Shown: one piece after another, positions 7,649 through 16,212 of the stretch
Position numbering within the stretch: position 1 is the first letter of the stretch
How the letters are laid out: every line of letters begins with the position of its first letter
DNA from: Balneolaceae bacterium
Lineage (GTDB): Bacteria > Bacteroidota > Rhodothermia > Balneolales > Balneolaceae
Direction of reading: 5' to 3'
Assembly (NCBI GenBank): GCA_020832415.1
Contig: JAFIES010000099.1
Span: 1-36,069, forward strand
Length of the DNA stretch: 36,069 nucleotides
Position numbers and translations under genes: made by a program
The notes under the pieces: generated by a model
Told to the model about the DNA's origin: nothing
Seen by the model: the letters and a program-made list of their open reading frames with translations, nothing else
Databases searched by the model: none

Positions 7649-9904
7649 TCAGGTTTTATTTTCTGTAAAATAGCTGTGAAGTCTGTCGGTAAAATCAACG
7701 GCTACTTCATCGTACACGTCGATCATATTTCGGGTAAAAATTTCTTTTTCGATGAATCGTGAAGCCTCTTTCCAGGTTTCAAAATCAATAATCTTTCCAA
7801 GAGCTTCTTCATATGCGCTTTCTGAACCTCCGAAAATTTCATCTACAAAACGGCTGCTGTCGTCATTCAGCCAACCGGATATATCTTCAATTTTTTCAGA
7901 TAATTCCGGCTCCTCTTTTGTAAGATCAAAAATTGGTTCTTCAAGATCAAACCCGGTCTCTTCCGGATAGATATCTTCATCAATTTGAACAGGCTGTTCA
8001 TCAAAAACAAACCCGGGTTCGTGATCGATATCACTACGTTCCAGAAACGACTTCCACATCGGCACTTCATCACTATCTGAATTCTCATCAGGTTCGCTTT
8101 CTGCAGACAGCTCTGAAATGTTTTCTCTATTTTCTTCGGGATAATCCACCTCTTCAGCATCGTCAATATCAAAAAGAGATTTTGTAGTACCCGGCTCACT
8201 CTCCTTTCTGGACAGGTTCAGTTCGTCGTAAATCGTTTTTGGTTTAATAGTAAAACCTTCTTCTTCTGAGTCGTCTGAGTCATCATCCAATGTGAATTTA
8301 CTCAATAGTGGAACATCATTATAATCAACATCTGCTTCATCTTCTTCTGACTCTTCATCAAGAATAAAAGGTGGTGTGTCATCTGATTCTTCCTCCTCTT
8401 CATCATCATCGCTGCTGCCAAATTTTGCTGCCAGTGAATCCTCATCAGTCAGAGGTTCGTCGTCTTCATCTTCAGTTTCCCTATCGAGTAAAAAAGGTAT
8501 TGTTTCCGGTTCTGTCTCATCTTCCGGTTCTTCTGCTTCAGCATCATCCTCCTCATAAAAGATTTCTGCAAGGGATGGCTCTTCGTTTTTCACCGAACCG
8601 GATTCTTCTACCGGTTCAATATCCTCCTCAATCACTTCACTCTTTTGTTCCCGTTCTGTTGTCTCATCCGGAATCGTTTTATCAATTATTTCTTCTTCGA
8701 TCTCTTCAGTCTGTTCAAAACCATCTTCATCCTCCTCGGCATCAGCGGTGATGAAGTTATCTGCCAATGATAGCTCCGGTTTTTCTTCTGATTCTGCAGT
8801 ATCCTCCTCCATTACCGGATCTTCATCTTCTAAAGAGAATGGAAATTCTTCATCAAGATCTTCTGTATCATCCTCATCATTCTGTTCTCTCTCATACTCC
8901 AGCTCTTCAATTTCCCCTTCACTGTAAATTGGCTCTGCCGGCGTTTCATCTATTTCTTCAGCAACTGAATCGTCCAGTGATTCATCAAACAACTCTTCTT
9001 CATCCGTCTCCTCTTCATCTGTCTCCTCTTCACCAGCAGAAAAAAGTTTGTTTATAGAAGGTTCTTCCTCTTCCATTTCAGTCTCATCTGATATGGTTTC
9101 TACAAGCGATTCAGCCTCCGGAGCGCTCTCCTCATCAGGAGGGAAAAGTGTGGGCTGCTCCTCAATTATTTCAGTTTCATCCAGCAAGAGATCCGCAGAG
9201 CTCATCACTTCAATGATTTTAACATCCGATACAGAATCACTCATCAAATCAAATTTCCGGGCGACATTATGCATCCCTTTATCTTCAAAAAACTGACGGA
9301 TCAGGTCAGAGTCCACAACCTGGCCTGAAAGAGCAAAAACAGGTTTTAGTTCGTCCACCCATTTCAGCGGATTGTGGGCTGAAGTCAGCTTTTCATCAAT
9401 CGCTTCAATTACGCTTTTCGCCTTATCAAACGTTAGCGTAAGTTTATCTTTTTTTATTACATATCGCTCAAGTGCAATTGCAAGATGAGTATTCACCGTT
9501 ATCCTGCCGGTTCGATCCCGTAATTCCTGCAAGTCCAGCTCATCATCATTCTTAAAAATAAATTCAGGAATTGCTTTTCTTGGGTTGACAGCCAGGTCTA
9601 AACAAATTTCAACGCCATTCTGAGTGAGTGCAACTGTGTGAGCCGCCGGTATGGTCAGTTCACTTTTGAGCTGCTCAAGATACTCCTGCCGAGCCCGTTT
9701 TGCTTTTTCAGAATTCAGATTGATCCAGTCAGAACTCATCAGACTTACCGATTCTTTTGCATAATCCCACGCCTCGGCTTGCATCCAGTTCACTAAAAAT
9801 TGCGGATAACCTGCCTCAAACAGATCAGCGGTTGTAAAATATTCCTTATTTTCGGGCAGCTTCGAAGTTAAGTTCTTCGTGATATTCTCGATGATTTGCT
9901 CCAT
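7649..9904 (-). CDS. Very acidic, largely disordered protein with repeated short linear motifs; unknown function
   Basis: The 751-residue product has three parts. Residues 1-235 look folded and moderately charged. Residues 236-670 are dominated by Glu, Asp, Ser and Pro with runs such as EEEEE, and should be disordered. Residues 671-751 form a second likely helical domain starting [18 protein letters not shown]. Within the acidic part a short pattern [SP][ILM]xxxF recurs at 283, 379, 444, 490, 532 and 615, and a second pattern PFxL[DE] recurs at 355, 470 and 512. From memory, the C-terminal part and the SLxxxF motifs resemble a group of uncharacterised Bacteroidota proteins with SLNDRF repeats; this is unverified. 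No signal peptide or membrane segment is present, so it should be cytoplasmic. It is the first gene of the pccB run. Confidence 0.85.
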   Translation of the reverse strand: MEQIIENITKNLTSKLPENKEYFTTADLFEAGYPQFLVNWMQAEAWDYAKESVSLMSSDWINLNSEKAKRARQEYLEQLKSELTIPAAHTVALTQNGVEICLDLAVNPRKAIPEFIFKNDDELDLQELRDRTGRITVNTHLAIALERYVIKKDKLTLTFDKAKSVIEAIDEKLTSAHNPLKWVDELKPVFALSGQVVDSDLIRQFFEDKGMHNVARKFDLMSDSVSDVKIIEVMSSADLLLDETEIIEEQPTLFPPDEESAPEAESLVETISDETEMEEEEPSINKLFSAGEEETDEEETDEEELFDESLDDSVAEEIDETPAEPIYSEGEIEELEYEREQNDEDDTEDLDEEFPFSLEDEDPVMEEDTAESEEKPELSLADNFITADAEEDEDGFEQTEEIEEEIIDKTIPDETTEREQKSEVIEEDIEPVEESGSVKNEEPSLAEIFYEEDDAEAEEPEDETEPETIPFLLDRETEDEDDEPLTDEDSLAAKFGSSDDDEEEEESDDTPPFILDEESEEDEADVDYNDVPLLSKFTLDDDSDDSEEEGFTIKPKTIYDELNLSRKESEPGTTKSLFDIDDAEEVDYPEENRENISELSAESEPDENSDSDEVPMWKSFLERSDIDHEPGFVFDEQPVQIDEDIYPEETGFDLEEPIFDLTKEEPELSEKIEDISGWLNDDSSRFVDEIFGGSESAYEEALGKIIDFETWKEASRFIEKEIFTRNMIDVYDEVAVDFTDRLHSYFTENKT

Positions 9905-9992
9905 AGATGATTTGGCGGTCTGAAGTTCCGGTTCTGTTTGCTTGTCTGCTCATGGAAGTTAAACCTTTTCATATATCTTAGAAAATTGAGTT

Positions 9993-10016
9993 AGGCCTTA
10001 AAAAGCCTTTTTTTTT
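9993..10016 (+). terminator. Terminator-like hairpin in the leader of the ABC ATPase gene
   Basis: AGGC at 9993-9996 plus TT at 9998-9999 (one bulged C) pair with AAGCCT at 10003-10008 over a three-base loop, followed by eight T to 10016. It points rightward, yet lies between two divergent genes and 26 bases before the ABC ATPase start codon. Nothing upstream on this strand needs terminating, so it may be an attenuator-like leader element or chance. The stem is short. Confidence 0.35.
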
Positions 10017-10042
10017 GGTGATGCTCCGCCTACCTTTAAGCA

Positions 10043-10660
10043 ATGATTAATCTGAATGTAACATCCATTTCTAAGCAGTTCGGCACGAACCTTGTTTTTT
10101 CGGATCTCTCCTTCTCAGCTGAGGCGGGTGTATTGGGAATTGCAGGCAGCAATGGCTCCGGAAAATCCACTCTTTTGAAGTGCATCTCCGGGCTGATGAA
10201 GCCATCATCCGGCGAGGCTGAATGGGTTGTGGATGGCCATATAACAAATAAGCAGGACTTGAAGCAAATTATGGGGTTTGCTGCTCCCTTCATTCAGTTG
10301 TATGAGGAGCTCACCGTTACTGAAAACCTGCAGTTTATTACGGACATCAAAAAAAGCTCCGGTTCCGCAAATGCTGCAGAACTTCTGGATGAACTTGGAG
10401 CCGCGGAATTTGCCGATTCTCATTTTGGAGAGTTATCAACCGGCCAGCAGCAGCGCGCCAAACTTGCTGCCGCCCTCATCCATAAACCACGAATTTTACT
10501 GCTCGATGAACCCGGTTCAAACCTTGATAAAAAAGGACGGGAAGTAATTGTAGGCATTATAAACCGCTTTCGGAAAAATGAGGAGCTCATTCTCCTCGCA
10601 TCCAATCAAACGTATGAACTCGATCTCTGCGACCGGGTAATCGATTTGCAACCAAAATAG
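10043..10660 (+). CDS. CcmA-like ABC transporter ATP-binding protein without an adjacent permease
   Basis: The 205-residue protein is a complete ABC nucleotide-binding domain: Walker A GSNGSGKST (35-43), signature LSTGQQQR (131-138), Walker B ILLLDEP (151-157) and D-loop SNLD. The short length and the LSTGQ form of the signature resemble CcmA, the ATPase of the haem/cytochrome c maturation exporter. Two motor residues differ from the usual pattern: the H-loop position reads ASNQ (Asn188 where His is expected), and the Q-loop region reads GFAAPFIQLYEEL, where the canonical Gln aligns with Pro82. These changes may be typical of this lineage. No CcmB or other permease gene is nearby; the next gene, 9 bases away, is a peptidase. 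Membrane partner and substrate are unknown. Confidence 0.85.
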   Translation: MINLNVTSISKQFGTNLVFSDLSFSAEAGVLGIAGSNGSGKSTLLKCISGLMKPSSGEAEWVVDGHITNKQDLKQIMGFAAPFIQLYEELTVTENLQFITDIKKSSGSANAAELLDELGAAEFADSHFGELSTGQQQRAKLAAALIHKPRILLLDEPGSNLDKKGREVIVGIINRFRKNEELILLASNQTYELDLCDRVIDLQPK

Positions 10661-10669
10661 AAAGATACT

Positions 10670-11776
10670 ATGTACACACCCCAGGATAAACAACTTGCCG
10701 CCCAGCTCTTAACCCACAGTGTGGAGCTGCAGCCCGGAGAAAATATTTTACTTCAGCTAATTGGTCTTAATGGAATCGGGCTTATACGCGCCCTTGCTGA
10801 AACAGCCCGGGAGATGAATGCGCACCCATTTATTAAAATTGAAGACCCGGAGACAAACCGGCTGCTCCTTGAAATGGGCAATGCAGAGTTTTGGGTTAAC
10901 CAGGCAGAAACCGATCAGCTTCCTCTGATGAAACAGATGGATGCATTTGTGGGCATACGTGGAGCAGAGAATATTTATGAAAACTCGCTGGTAAATAAAG
11001 AGGCCAATAAATCGTACTCCGAAAAGTTTCTGAAACCGGTTCATTTTGAGGAGCGCGTGAATAATTCGAAGTGGGTGGTTTTACGTTATCCTTCCCCGGC
11101 ATTTGCCATGAATGCAAAAATGCCTACCGAGCGGTTCCGGCAGTTTTATTACGACGCCTGCCTGTTCGATTACGCTTTGCTCGAAGAAGCTATGAAACCA
11201 CTCGAGGCAGAGCTGCGCAATACCGATATGATCCAACTGAAAGGAGAAGGAACCGATATCTCATTTTCTGTGAAAGGCCAGAACTGGATTCCCTGCTTTG
11301 GCAAGCGAAATATCCCGGATGGTGAACTCTTTTCATCACCGGTATTGGAATCTGTAAATGGCCACATCACCTACGCCCCGTCGGTATATCAGGGTAAACC
11401 TTTTGAGTTTGTAAAGTTGACGGTAAAAGATGGCGTAGTGGTTGATTTTGATTCTTCAAATAACACGGCTCTTGAGGAGATTCTGGATACGGATGAAGGA
11501 GCAAGGCGATTCGGAGAGTTCAGCTTTGGCCTCAATCCTATCATTAAAGAGCCGATGTACGACATCCTTTTTGATGAAAAAATCTATGGCTCGAACCACC
11601 TCACCCTCGGTAAAGATTATGAGATTGCCGCAAATGGAAACTCCAGCAATATTCACTGGGATCTGGTCTGCATCGGTGCAGATGTGTATTTCGATGGTGA
11701 ACTGGTACGAAAAGGGCGTGAGTTTGTGAAGGATAGTTTAACAGGGTTAAATCCCGATGAACTTTTAAAAAAATAG
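10670..11776 (+). CDS. Leucyl/M29-family metal-dependent aminopeptidase
   Basis: The 368-residue length and motif order fit peptidase family M29 (AmpS/PepS/thermophilic aminopeptidase T). Expected metal-site motifs are present in the C-terminal half: NIPDGELFSSP, GEFSFGLNP, LFDEKIYGSNHLTLG and IHWDLVCIG, which supply Glu, Glu, His and His/Asp ligands for a two-metal centre. The enzyme releases N-terminal residues from peptides in the cytoplasm; no signal peptide is seen. Its start is 9 bases after the ABC ATPase stop, so they form one transcription unit. The gene ends 3 bases before a convergent gene. Whether the ATPase and the peptidase work together is unknown. Confidence 0.88.
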   Translation: MYTPQDKQLAAQLLTHSVELQPGENILLQLIGLNGIGLIRALAETAREMNAHPFIKIEDPETNRLLLEMGNAEFWVNQAETDQLPLMKQMDAFVGIRGAENIYENSLVNKEANKSYSEKFLKPVHFEERVNNSKWVVLRYPSPAFAMNAKMPTERFRQFYYDACLFDYALLEEAMKPLEAELRNTDMIQLKGEGTDISFSVKGQNWIPCFGKRNIPDGELFSSPVLESVNGHITYAPSVYQGKPFEFVKLTVKDGVVVDFDSSNNTALEEILDTDEGARRFGEFSFGLNPIIKEPMYDILFDEKIYGSNHLTLGKDYEIAANGNSSNIHWDLVCIGADVYFDGELVRKGREFVKDSLTGLNPDELLKK

Positions 11777-11779
11777 CTC

Positions 11780-12610
11780 TTATTGATCAAAATCTTCATC
11801 ATCAATAATTATTTCAGCTTCTTTGCTATACCTGCTCAATACATTTCGCTGCTGGACGGAAGAGATTGAAAAATCATCACTCTCATGTTGTGAATGATCT
11901 GCGCCTTCTACATATCCAATGTGAGTAAACCTGAAGCGTACTTTTTGAGCTGAAAAATCACGACACTGGATTCCTGGCGTTGGCGGAGGCCATAACAGCT
12001 GCGAAATAGAATTGGGACTCCAACCCACTACAAGTAGATTTTCTGAGGAGTTATATTCATAGAAATCGCTTCGAGGCGTCCAAATCCAGTTATTATTTAC
12101 CTGTACGGCTACTTCAGCATCTAATCTTTCACCGGCATCCAAATCTATATTTGTTAGTTCCACATAGAATCGTTCTCCACACTCTACAGAATCCGGTGAA
12201 ACCGAAATTTGAGATTCCTTTGTTGTTACACTGATCAAACTGTCACGAAAACCACGGTCATCTTCAATGTCAATCCTGTATCGAGTGTTGAACTCAATAG
12301 GTTTTTCAATCTTAAAATTGTGGGTATAGAGATTATCAAATACTACCACACTGTCGCGAAGCAATTCGGACTCCATAGTAGTAAGGTTTGTGAATACCAT
12401 CTGTACGTCAAGTTCCCGGGTGGTCTCAGGATTTAAGAGCGAATTCACATTATGCACTCGAATATAATTGGGCGACCTTTGAAGGTCTAAAGGGCCGGAC
12501 ATAGAATATACAGGATCACTTTCTGCAATCGGTTCGATGGTCGTATCACATGCCACAACAAAGCAGAGTGCAGTGAAAATCATTAAACGGATTATAAGCT
12601 TCATTTTCAT
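11780..12610 (-). CDS. Lipoprotein encoded after a TonB-dependent receptor (DUF4249-like position)
   Basis: The product begins with a signal peptide and a lipobox (FVVAC) and continues with a beta-rich, Ig-like sequence of about 255 residues. I use the Met codon at 12610; an open frame extends to 12634 and would overlap the receptor gene by 17 bases, but the 12610 start gives a normal signal peptide and lies 7 bases after the receptor's stop. A receptor followed directly by a beta-rich lipoprotein is the layout of Bacteroidota TonB-dependent receptor/DUF4249 pairs, so it is probably an outer-membrane or surface partner of the receptor. Family membership itself could not be confirmed from motifs. 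The C-terminus is acidic (IIIDDEDFDQ). Confidence 0.75.
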   Translation of the reverse strand: MKMKLIIRLMIFTALCFVVACDTTIEPIAESDPVYSMSGPLDLQRSPNYIRVHNVNSLLNPETTRELDVQMVFTNLTTMESELLRDSVVVFDNLYTHNFKIEKPIEFNTRYRIDIEDDRGFRDSLISVTTKESQISVSPDSVECGERFYVELTNIDLDAGERLDAEVAVQVNNNWIWTPRSDFYEYNSSENLLVVGWSPNSISQLLWPPPTPGIQCRDFSAQKVRFRFTHIGYVEGADHSQHESDDFSISSVQQRNVLSRYSKEAEIIIDDEDFDQ

Positions 12611-12617
12611 TTTCAAG

Positions 12618-14861
12618 CTATCGAAGGGTTGCACTTACAGAGAGATATGGCATAAAACCGGTTTGCGTAACCACTTCGTAGGAAACCACATCAAGGTAGA
12701 AAATATTTGCCCTGTCATACAGATTTATGGCACCTATTTCAGTACCCAATCTGAAACCGGTGGTAATATCAAAATATCTTTTCAGTGATAAATCCAGACG
12801 GTGATATACCGGCAGTCTCTCTGAGTATGGCCTGGCAAAATATCCATAAGCAATCCCCGGCACTTCAGTTGGGTTATCGTAAGGAACATTCAGTAAAAAA
12901 TCGGTGCCGAATAGTTGGGTATATGGAAACCCTGAACCGAGTTCCCAGCTTGCACTGGCCGTAAAACCTGCAAATGTGTAGTTTACAAATGTATTGAATT
13001 TATGGCGCTGATCGTGCGCAGGGTTAAAATTCATAATATCACCCTGAAGCCAACTCCCTAAATCTTCCCCTGCAGCCGAATACTCTACCTTGCCCAACCC
13101 ATAGCCGATGTACCAAAATAGCGGCTCCCTGTTAAATTCAAGCCGGAAATCAACTCCAAATGTTTCGCCGTTGGCGAGCACGGTTTCCGTTTCAATGGCA
13201 GCACGCTGCGTCCATCTTGGAATAGGCGTATTCCTGTGATATTTATAGTACCCTTCAAGATTGGCAGTCCAAAAATTTCCAAACCTGTGCCGTAAACTAA
13301 CGATACTGTGAAATGCCTGTGGCATTGGTTGTCCATCGCGAATTGGATTGTAGATTGTAAACGTCGAACCGGCATCCCTAGGGTCGGTTATGCCTTCATG
13401 AATTTGGGAATACAAACCCGTGGCAAAACTCAGTTCTGTGCGATTGTTTCTGAATGGATTATATTGAACACGAAGCCGGGGCTCAAAAGTGAATCCATAA
13501 AGAGAAGTAATCTGGCTGCCCACTCCCGGTTCTATCAACAAACGCTCACCGGATTCCCAAACTGTTTTTGTGAAAAATTGTATGATAAAAAGTTTACGGT
13601 CTATCCCATCATCATATACCGTAAAACGTTCGTCGAAATCGGCTTTGTACCCGTTAAATAGTACATTAAATCCGTAATCAATTGGCAGATTAAACAGATC
13701 AGCCTGCAAACTAAGCCGTAAGTATCCCTGTTTTACACTGGCAAATCGTTCGGTTGTGATTGAGGTCGCCTCACTGTTTGCAAACTCTGAAAAACCGGCA
13801 GAGATTTCAAAAGGGTGATTGAACATTTCATCAAACCCAAAACAACGAACCCCAACACCTCTGTTTGTCCAGGCCAGGTTGAGGTTTCGGCCTGGGTTGA
13901 TGTTGCCCTCATCTCCCGTAGCAATGGCACTTACACTGCACATAAACTCATCGGCCTGAAGAGTGTAGCGTGCAATCATGTCATAGAATTGAATATCCTG
14001 CTCCTGTGTACCCAGATAACCCGAAAACTGGCGGATGGTTGAATATCGTCCGCTTAGAAAAAGGGATGAGCGGTCTTTTTTTAGTGGAGTTTCTACAAAG
14101 AGTGATGACAAATATGGGCTGAATGAACTGCTTGCCATCGGCCGGTTGAGACTTGCCGTTCGAAGATTTACATCAACCACGGCAGACGTTGATCCCATAT
14201 AGCTGCTGTCGAAGCCCCCTGCCATCACGGCTACATCGTTCACAGCTCTTTCAGGGAAAGCAGAAAAGAGGTTCGAAATGTGAAATGGTTTTATGAGAGG
14301 AATTCCATCAACAAGAACTAGATTTTGTGCCGGAGTACCACCTCTTATGTAAAGCTCTCCACCCTGGTCTCCCGTTGTGACCACTCCCGGCATAGTTTGA
14401 ATATAGGCCATCAAATCCCCTTCAAGGCTTGCTGAGGGCAGCCTGCTTAAATCGGTTCCCCGAATTCTTGTAACCCCAACCTGCCCTGTTCGTACTCCGC
14501 CTTCACCAACAACTTCCAGTTCCTGCAGCGTACCCACGGCTTCTTCCAAAACTATACGTTTAATCCGGATCTCATCGGAACCAAGTTCAACAAAATCTTC
14601 ATATGTCTCAAAACCGATAAACGAAATTCTAATACGATACCGGTTTTCCTGTAAATTCCTGAATTCGACAAAACCATCGCGAGTGGTTACTCCATAGTGG
14701 GTATACTCTTCATCGTCGTTTTCATAAACTAAAATATTTGCTCCAATAACGGGTTGCCGATCAGAATCTGTAACAATCAGCCTGAGTACAGACTGTGCAG
14801 ACAAGAATTCTTGAAAACTAATGGCGAAGAAAATGAGTATGAATAGAGTACTAAAACGCAA
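12618..14861 (-). CDS. TonB-dependent outer-membrane receptor with carboxypeptidase-like regulatory domain
   Basis: The 747-residue protein has a signal peptide ending at SAQ (residue 23), a carboxypeptidase-D regulatory-like beta domain at about 24-108 (VTDSDRQPVIGANILVYEND, ending in the KRIVLEE strand), then a plug domain with LYIRGGTPAQNLVLVDGIPL (170-189) and a beta-barrel to the end. It should import a nutrient across the outer membrane using the TonB/ExbBD energy system; the substrate is not readable. Translation appears to begin at TTG 14861, because an in-frame stop lies a few codons upstream and no ATG is available before the signal peptide. The downstream lipoprotein gene is translationally close, so the two form a pair. 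Confidence 0.9.
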   Translation of the reverse strand: MRFSTLFILIFFAISFQEFLSAQSVLRLIVTDSDRQPVIGANILVYENDDEEYTHYGVTTRDGFVEFRNLQENRYRIRISFIGFETYEDFVELGSDEIRIKRIVLEEAVGTLQELEVVGEGGVRTGQVGVTRIRGTDLSRLPSASLEGDLMAYIQTMPGVVTTGDQGGELYIRGGTPAQNLVLVDGIPLIKPFHISNLFSAFPERAVNDVAVMAGGFDSSYMGSTSAVVDVNLRTASLNRPMASSSFSPYLSSLFVETPLKKDRSSLFLSGRYSTIRQFSGYLGTQEQDIQFYDMIARYTLQADEFMCSVSAIATGDEGNINPGRNLNLAWTNRGVGVRCFGFDEMFNHPFEISAGFSEFANSEATSITTERFASVKQGYLRLSLQADLFNLPIDYGFNVLFNGYKADFDERFTVYDDGIDRKLFIIQFFTKTVWESGERLLIEPGVGSQITSLYGFTFEPRLRVQYNPFRNNRTELSFATGLYSQIHEGITDPRDAGSTFTIYNPIRDGQPMPQAFHSIVSLRHRFGNFWTANLEGYYKYHRNTPIPRWTQRAAIETETVLANGETFGVDFRLEFNREPLFWYIGYGLGKVEYSAAGEDLGSWLQGDIMNFNPAHDQRHKFNTFVNYTFAGFTASASWELGSGFPYTQLFGTDFLLNVPYDNPTEVPGIAYGYFARPYSERLPVYHRLDLSLKRYFDITTGFRLGTEIGAINLYDRANIFYLDVVSYEVVTQTGFMPYLSVSATLR

Positions 14862-15034
14862 TAAACAGAATTTTCTGAATTATGATTTTACACGATGTTT
14901 GGGTTGAAAGCTACTCATAAAAGAAATGATTATAAATTCATTAATTATGTAGCATAAAAATGTGAGTAAATTTATTTTGACCGAATGGGCTTCAATAAAA
15001 TCAGCAGTTCTCAATCTTAACAAAGCTTACGATT

Positions 15035-15445
15035 ATGGCCGAACTACTTTCTTCCCTCAATTGGCTCGCCGTACTAACTGCAACCTTTCTCTATTTTGTA
15101 TTGGGCGCTTTATGGTACAGCCCGGTTCTATTTGCAAAAAAATGGATGGAACTCCGCAACATAAAAGAAGAAGACATCGACGGACCTAACCCGATTATTT
15201 TTCTCTACTCCTTTATCCTTCAACTGATTGGCGTGATTTCTCTCGCCCTTTTTATGGCTGCAATGGGAATTGATTCCGCTTTGAATGGTGCCATTGTAGG
15301 ATTTGGTGCAGGAGCCGGAATTCTGTTTTCACTTGCAGGAACCACCGGCATATTTACTGAACTGAAAATGCAGCTCCACTTTCTCGACAGCGGCTATCAT
15401 GTGGTTGGCCTCACCCTGGCCGGTGCAATTCTCGGTTTTTGGTAA
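15035..15445 (+). CDS. DUF1761 family membrane protein
   Basis: The 136-residue product has four hydrophobic segments. It opens with the family-typical NWLAVLTATFLYFVLGALWY, followed by SPVLFAKKWMEL, which match the DUF1761 pattern of an early Asn-Trp and a GALWYSP motif after the first helix. The function of this family is unknown; members are inner-membrane proteins. It starts about 170 bases from the divergent TonB receptor gene and is followed after 9 bases by the NAD(P)-binding protein gene, which is probably co-transcribed. Confidence 0.85.
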   Translation: MAELLSSLNWLAVLTATFLYFVLGALWYSPVLFAKKWMELRNIKEEDIDGPNPIIFLYSFILQLIGVISLALFMAAMGIDSALNGAIVGFGAGAGILFSLAGTTGIFTELKMQLHFLDSGYHVVGLTLAGAILGFW

Positions 15446-15454
15446 ATTAATCTT

Positions 15455-16105
15455 ATGAAAGCAACCATCATCGGAGCTACCGGACTTGTTGGCAGTGAAC
15501 TCGTTAATCTGCTTTTATTAGATGATCGAATTCAGGAAGTTGTGGTATTTGGGCGGCGTACTCTCGGCTTTAATCATGAAAAACTGCAGGAGCATATCAT
15601 CAACTTCGACAAGTCTGAAGAGTGGAGAGAATTGGTTTCCGGAGATCTTTTCTTCTCCACACTGGGCACCACAATGAAACAGGCCGGCAGCAAAGAGGCT
15701 CAAAATCGTGTTGATTATACCTATCAATACGAATTTGCAAAAGCAGCCGCTGAAAACGGAACTCCGGTTTACGTGCTGGTATCTGCTGCCTCTGCAAATC
15801 CGGAATCTCGTGTGTTCTACACAAGAATGAAAGGTGAATTAGAACGTGATGTGAAAAAACTGAATTTTTCTGCAACACATATTATTCAGCCCGGCCTTCT
15901 TCATGGAAACCGGGAAGATACACGGTTTGGAGAGAACCTTGCCTTTCATCTTTTAAATGCGGTAAACCGTATTGGCCTCATGAAAAGCTATCGCCCCATT
16001 CATGGAAAAACGGTGGCCAAAGCAATGATCAACGCTGCACTCTCAAACAAATCCAGAATTCATCAGTACACACTTGAGGAAGTATTTGATTTGGCAGATG
16101 TGTAA
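15455..16105 (+). CDS. TIP30/YbjT-like NAD(P)-binding short-chain oxidoreductase
   Basis: The 216-residue protein starts with a dinucleotide-binding loop, ATIIGATGLVGSEL (GxxGxxG, residues 3-16), and shows FFSTLGTTMKQAGSKEA and YVLVSAASANPESRVFYTRMKGELE, where YxxxK supplies the SDR-type Tyr-Lys pair. This is the pattern of atypical SDRs related to HTATIP2/TIP30 and bacterial NAD(P)H-binding proteins. Substrate and reaction are unknown; it is cytoplasmic. It follows the DUF1761 gene after 9 bases. Confidence 0.85.
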   Translation: MKATIIGATGLVGSELVNLLLLDDRIQEVVVFGRRTLGFNHEKLQEHIINFDKSEEWRELVSGDLFFSTLGTTMKQAGSKEAQNRVDYTYQYEFAKAAAENGTPVYVLVSAASANPESRVFYTRMKGELERDVKKLNFSATHIIQPGLLHGNREDTRFGENLAFHLLNAVNRIGLMKSYRPIHGKTVAKAMINAALSNKSRIHQYTLEEVFDLADV

Positions 16106-16212
16106 AGAAAATCATAATTATCATTCCGCATAAACATTCTCATTTCTACATTATTTCGTATCTTTCCCGATTCCATTCTGCAACATTCAAAACTATTACT
16201 CCTGATTTGAGG

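Noticed and set aside
8371-9296. Several open frames on the plus strand opposite the acidic protein gene, giving Ser-rich or Leu/His/Pro-rich translations
   Set aside because: They are the antisense of Glu/Asp codons (GAA, GAT, GAG read as TTC, ATC, CTC or TCT, TCA). The minus-strand gene has the folded ends, operon position and start expected of a real gene.
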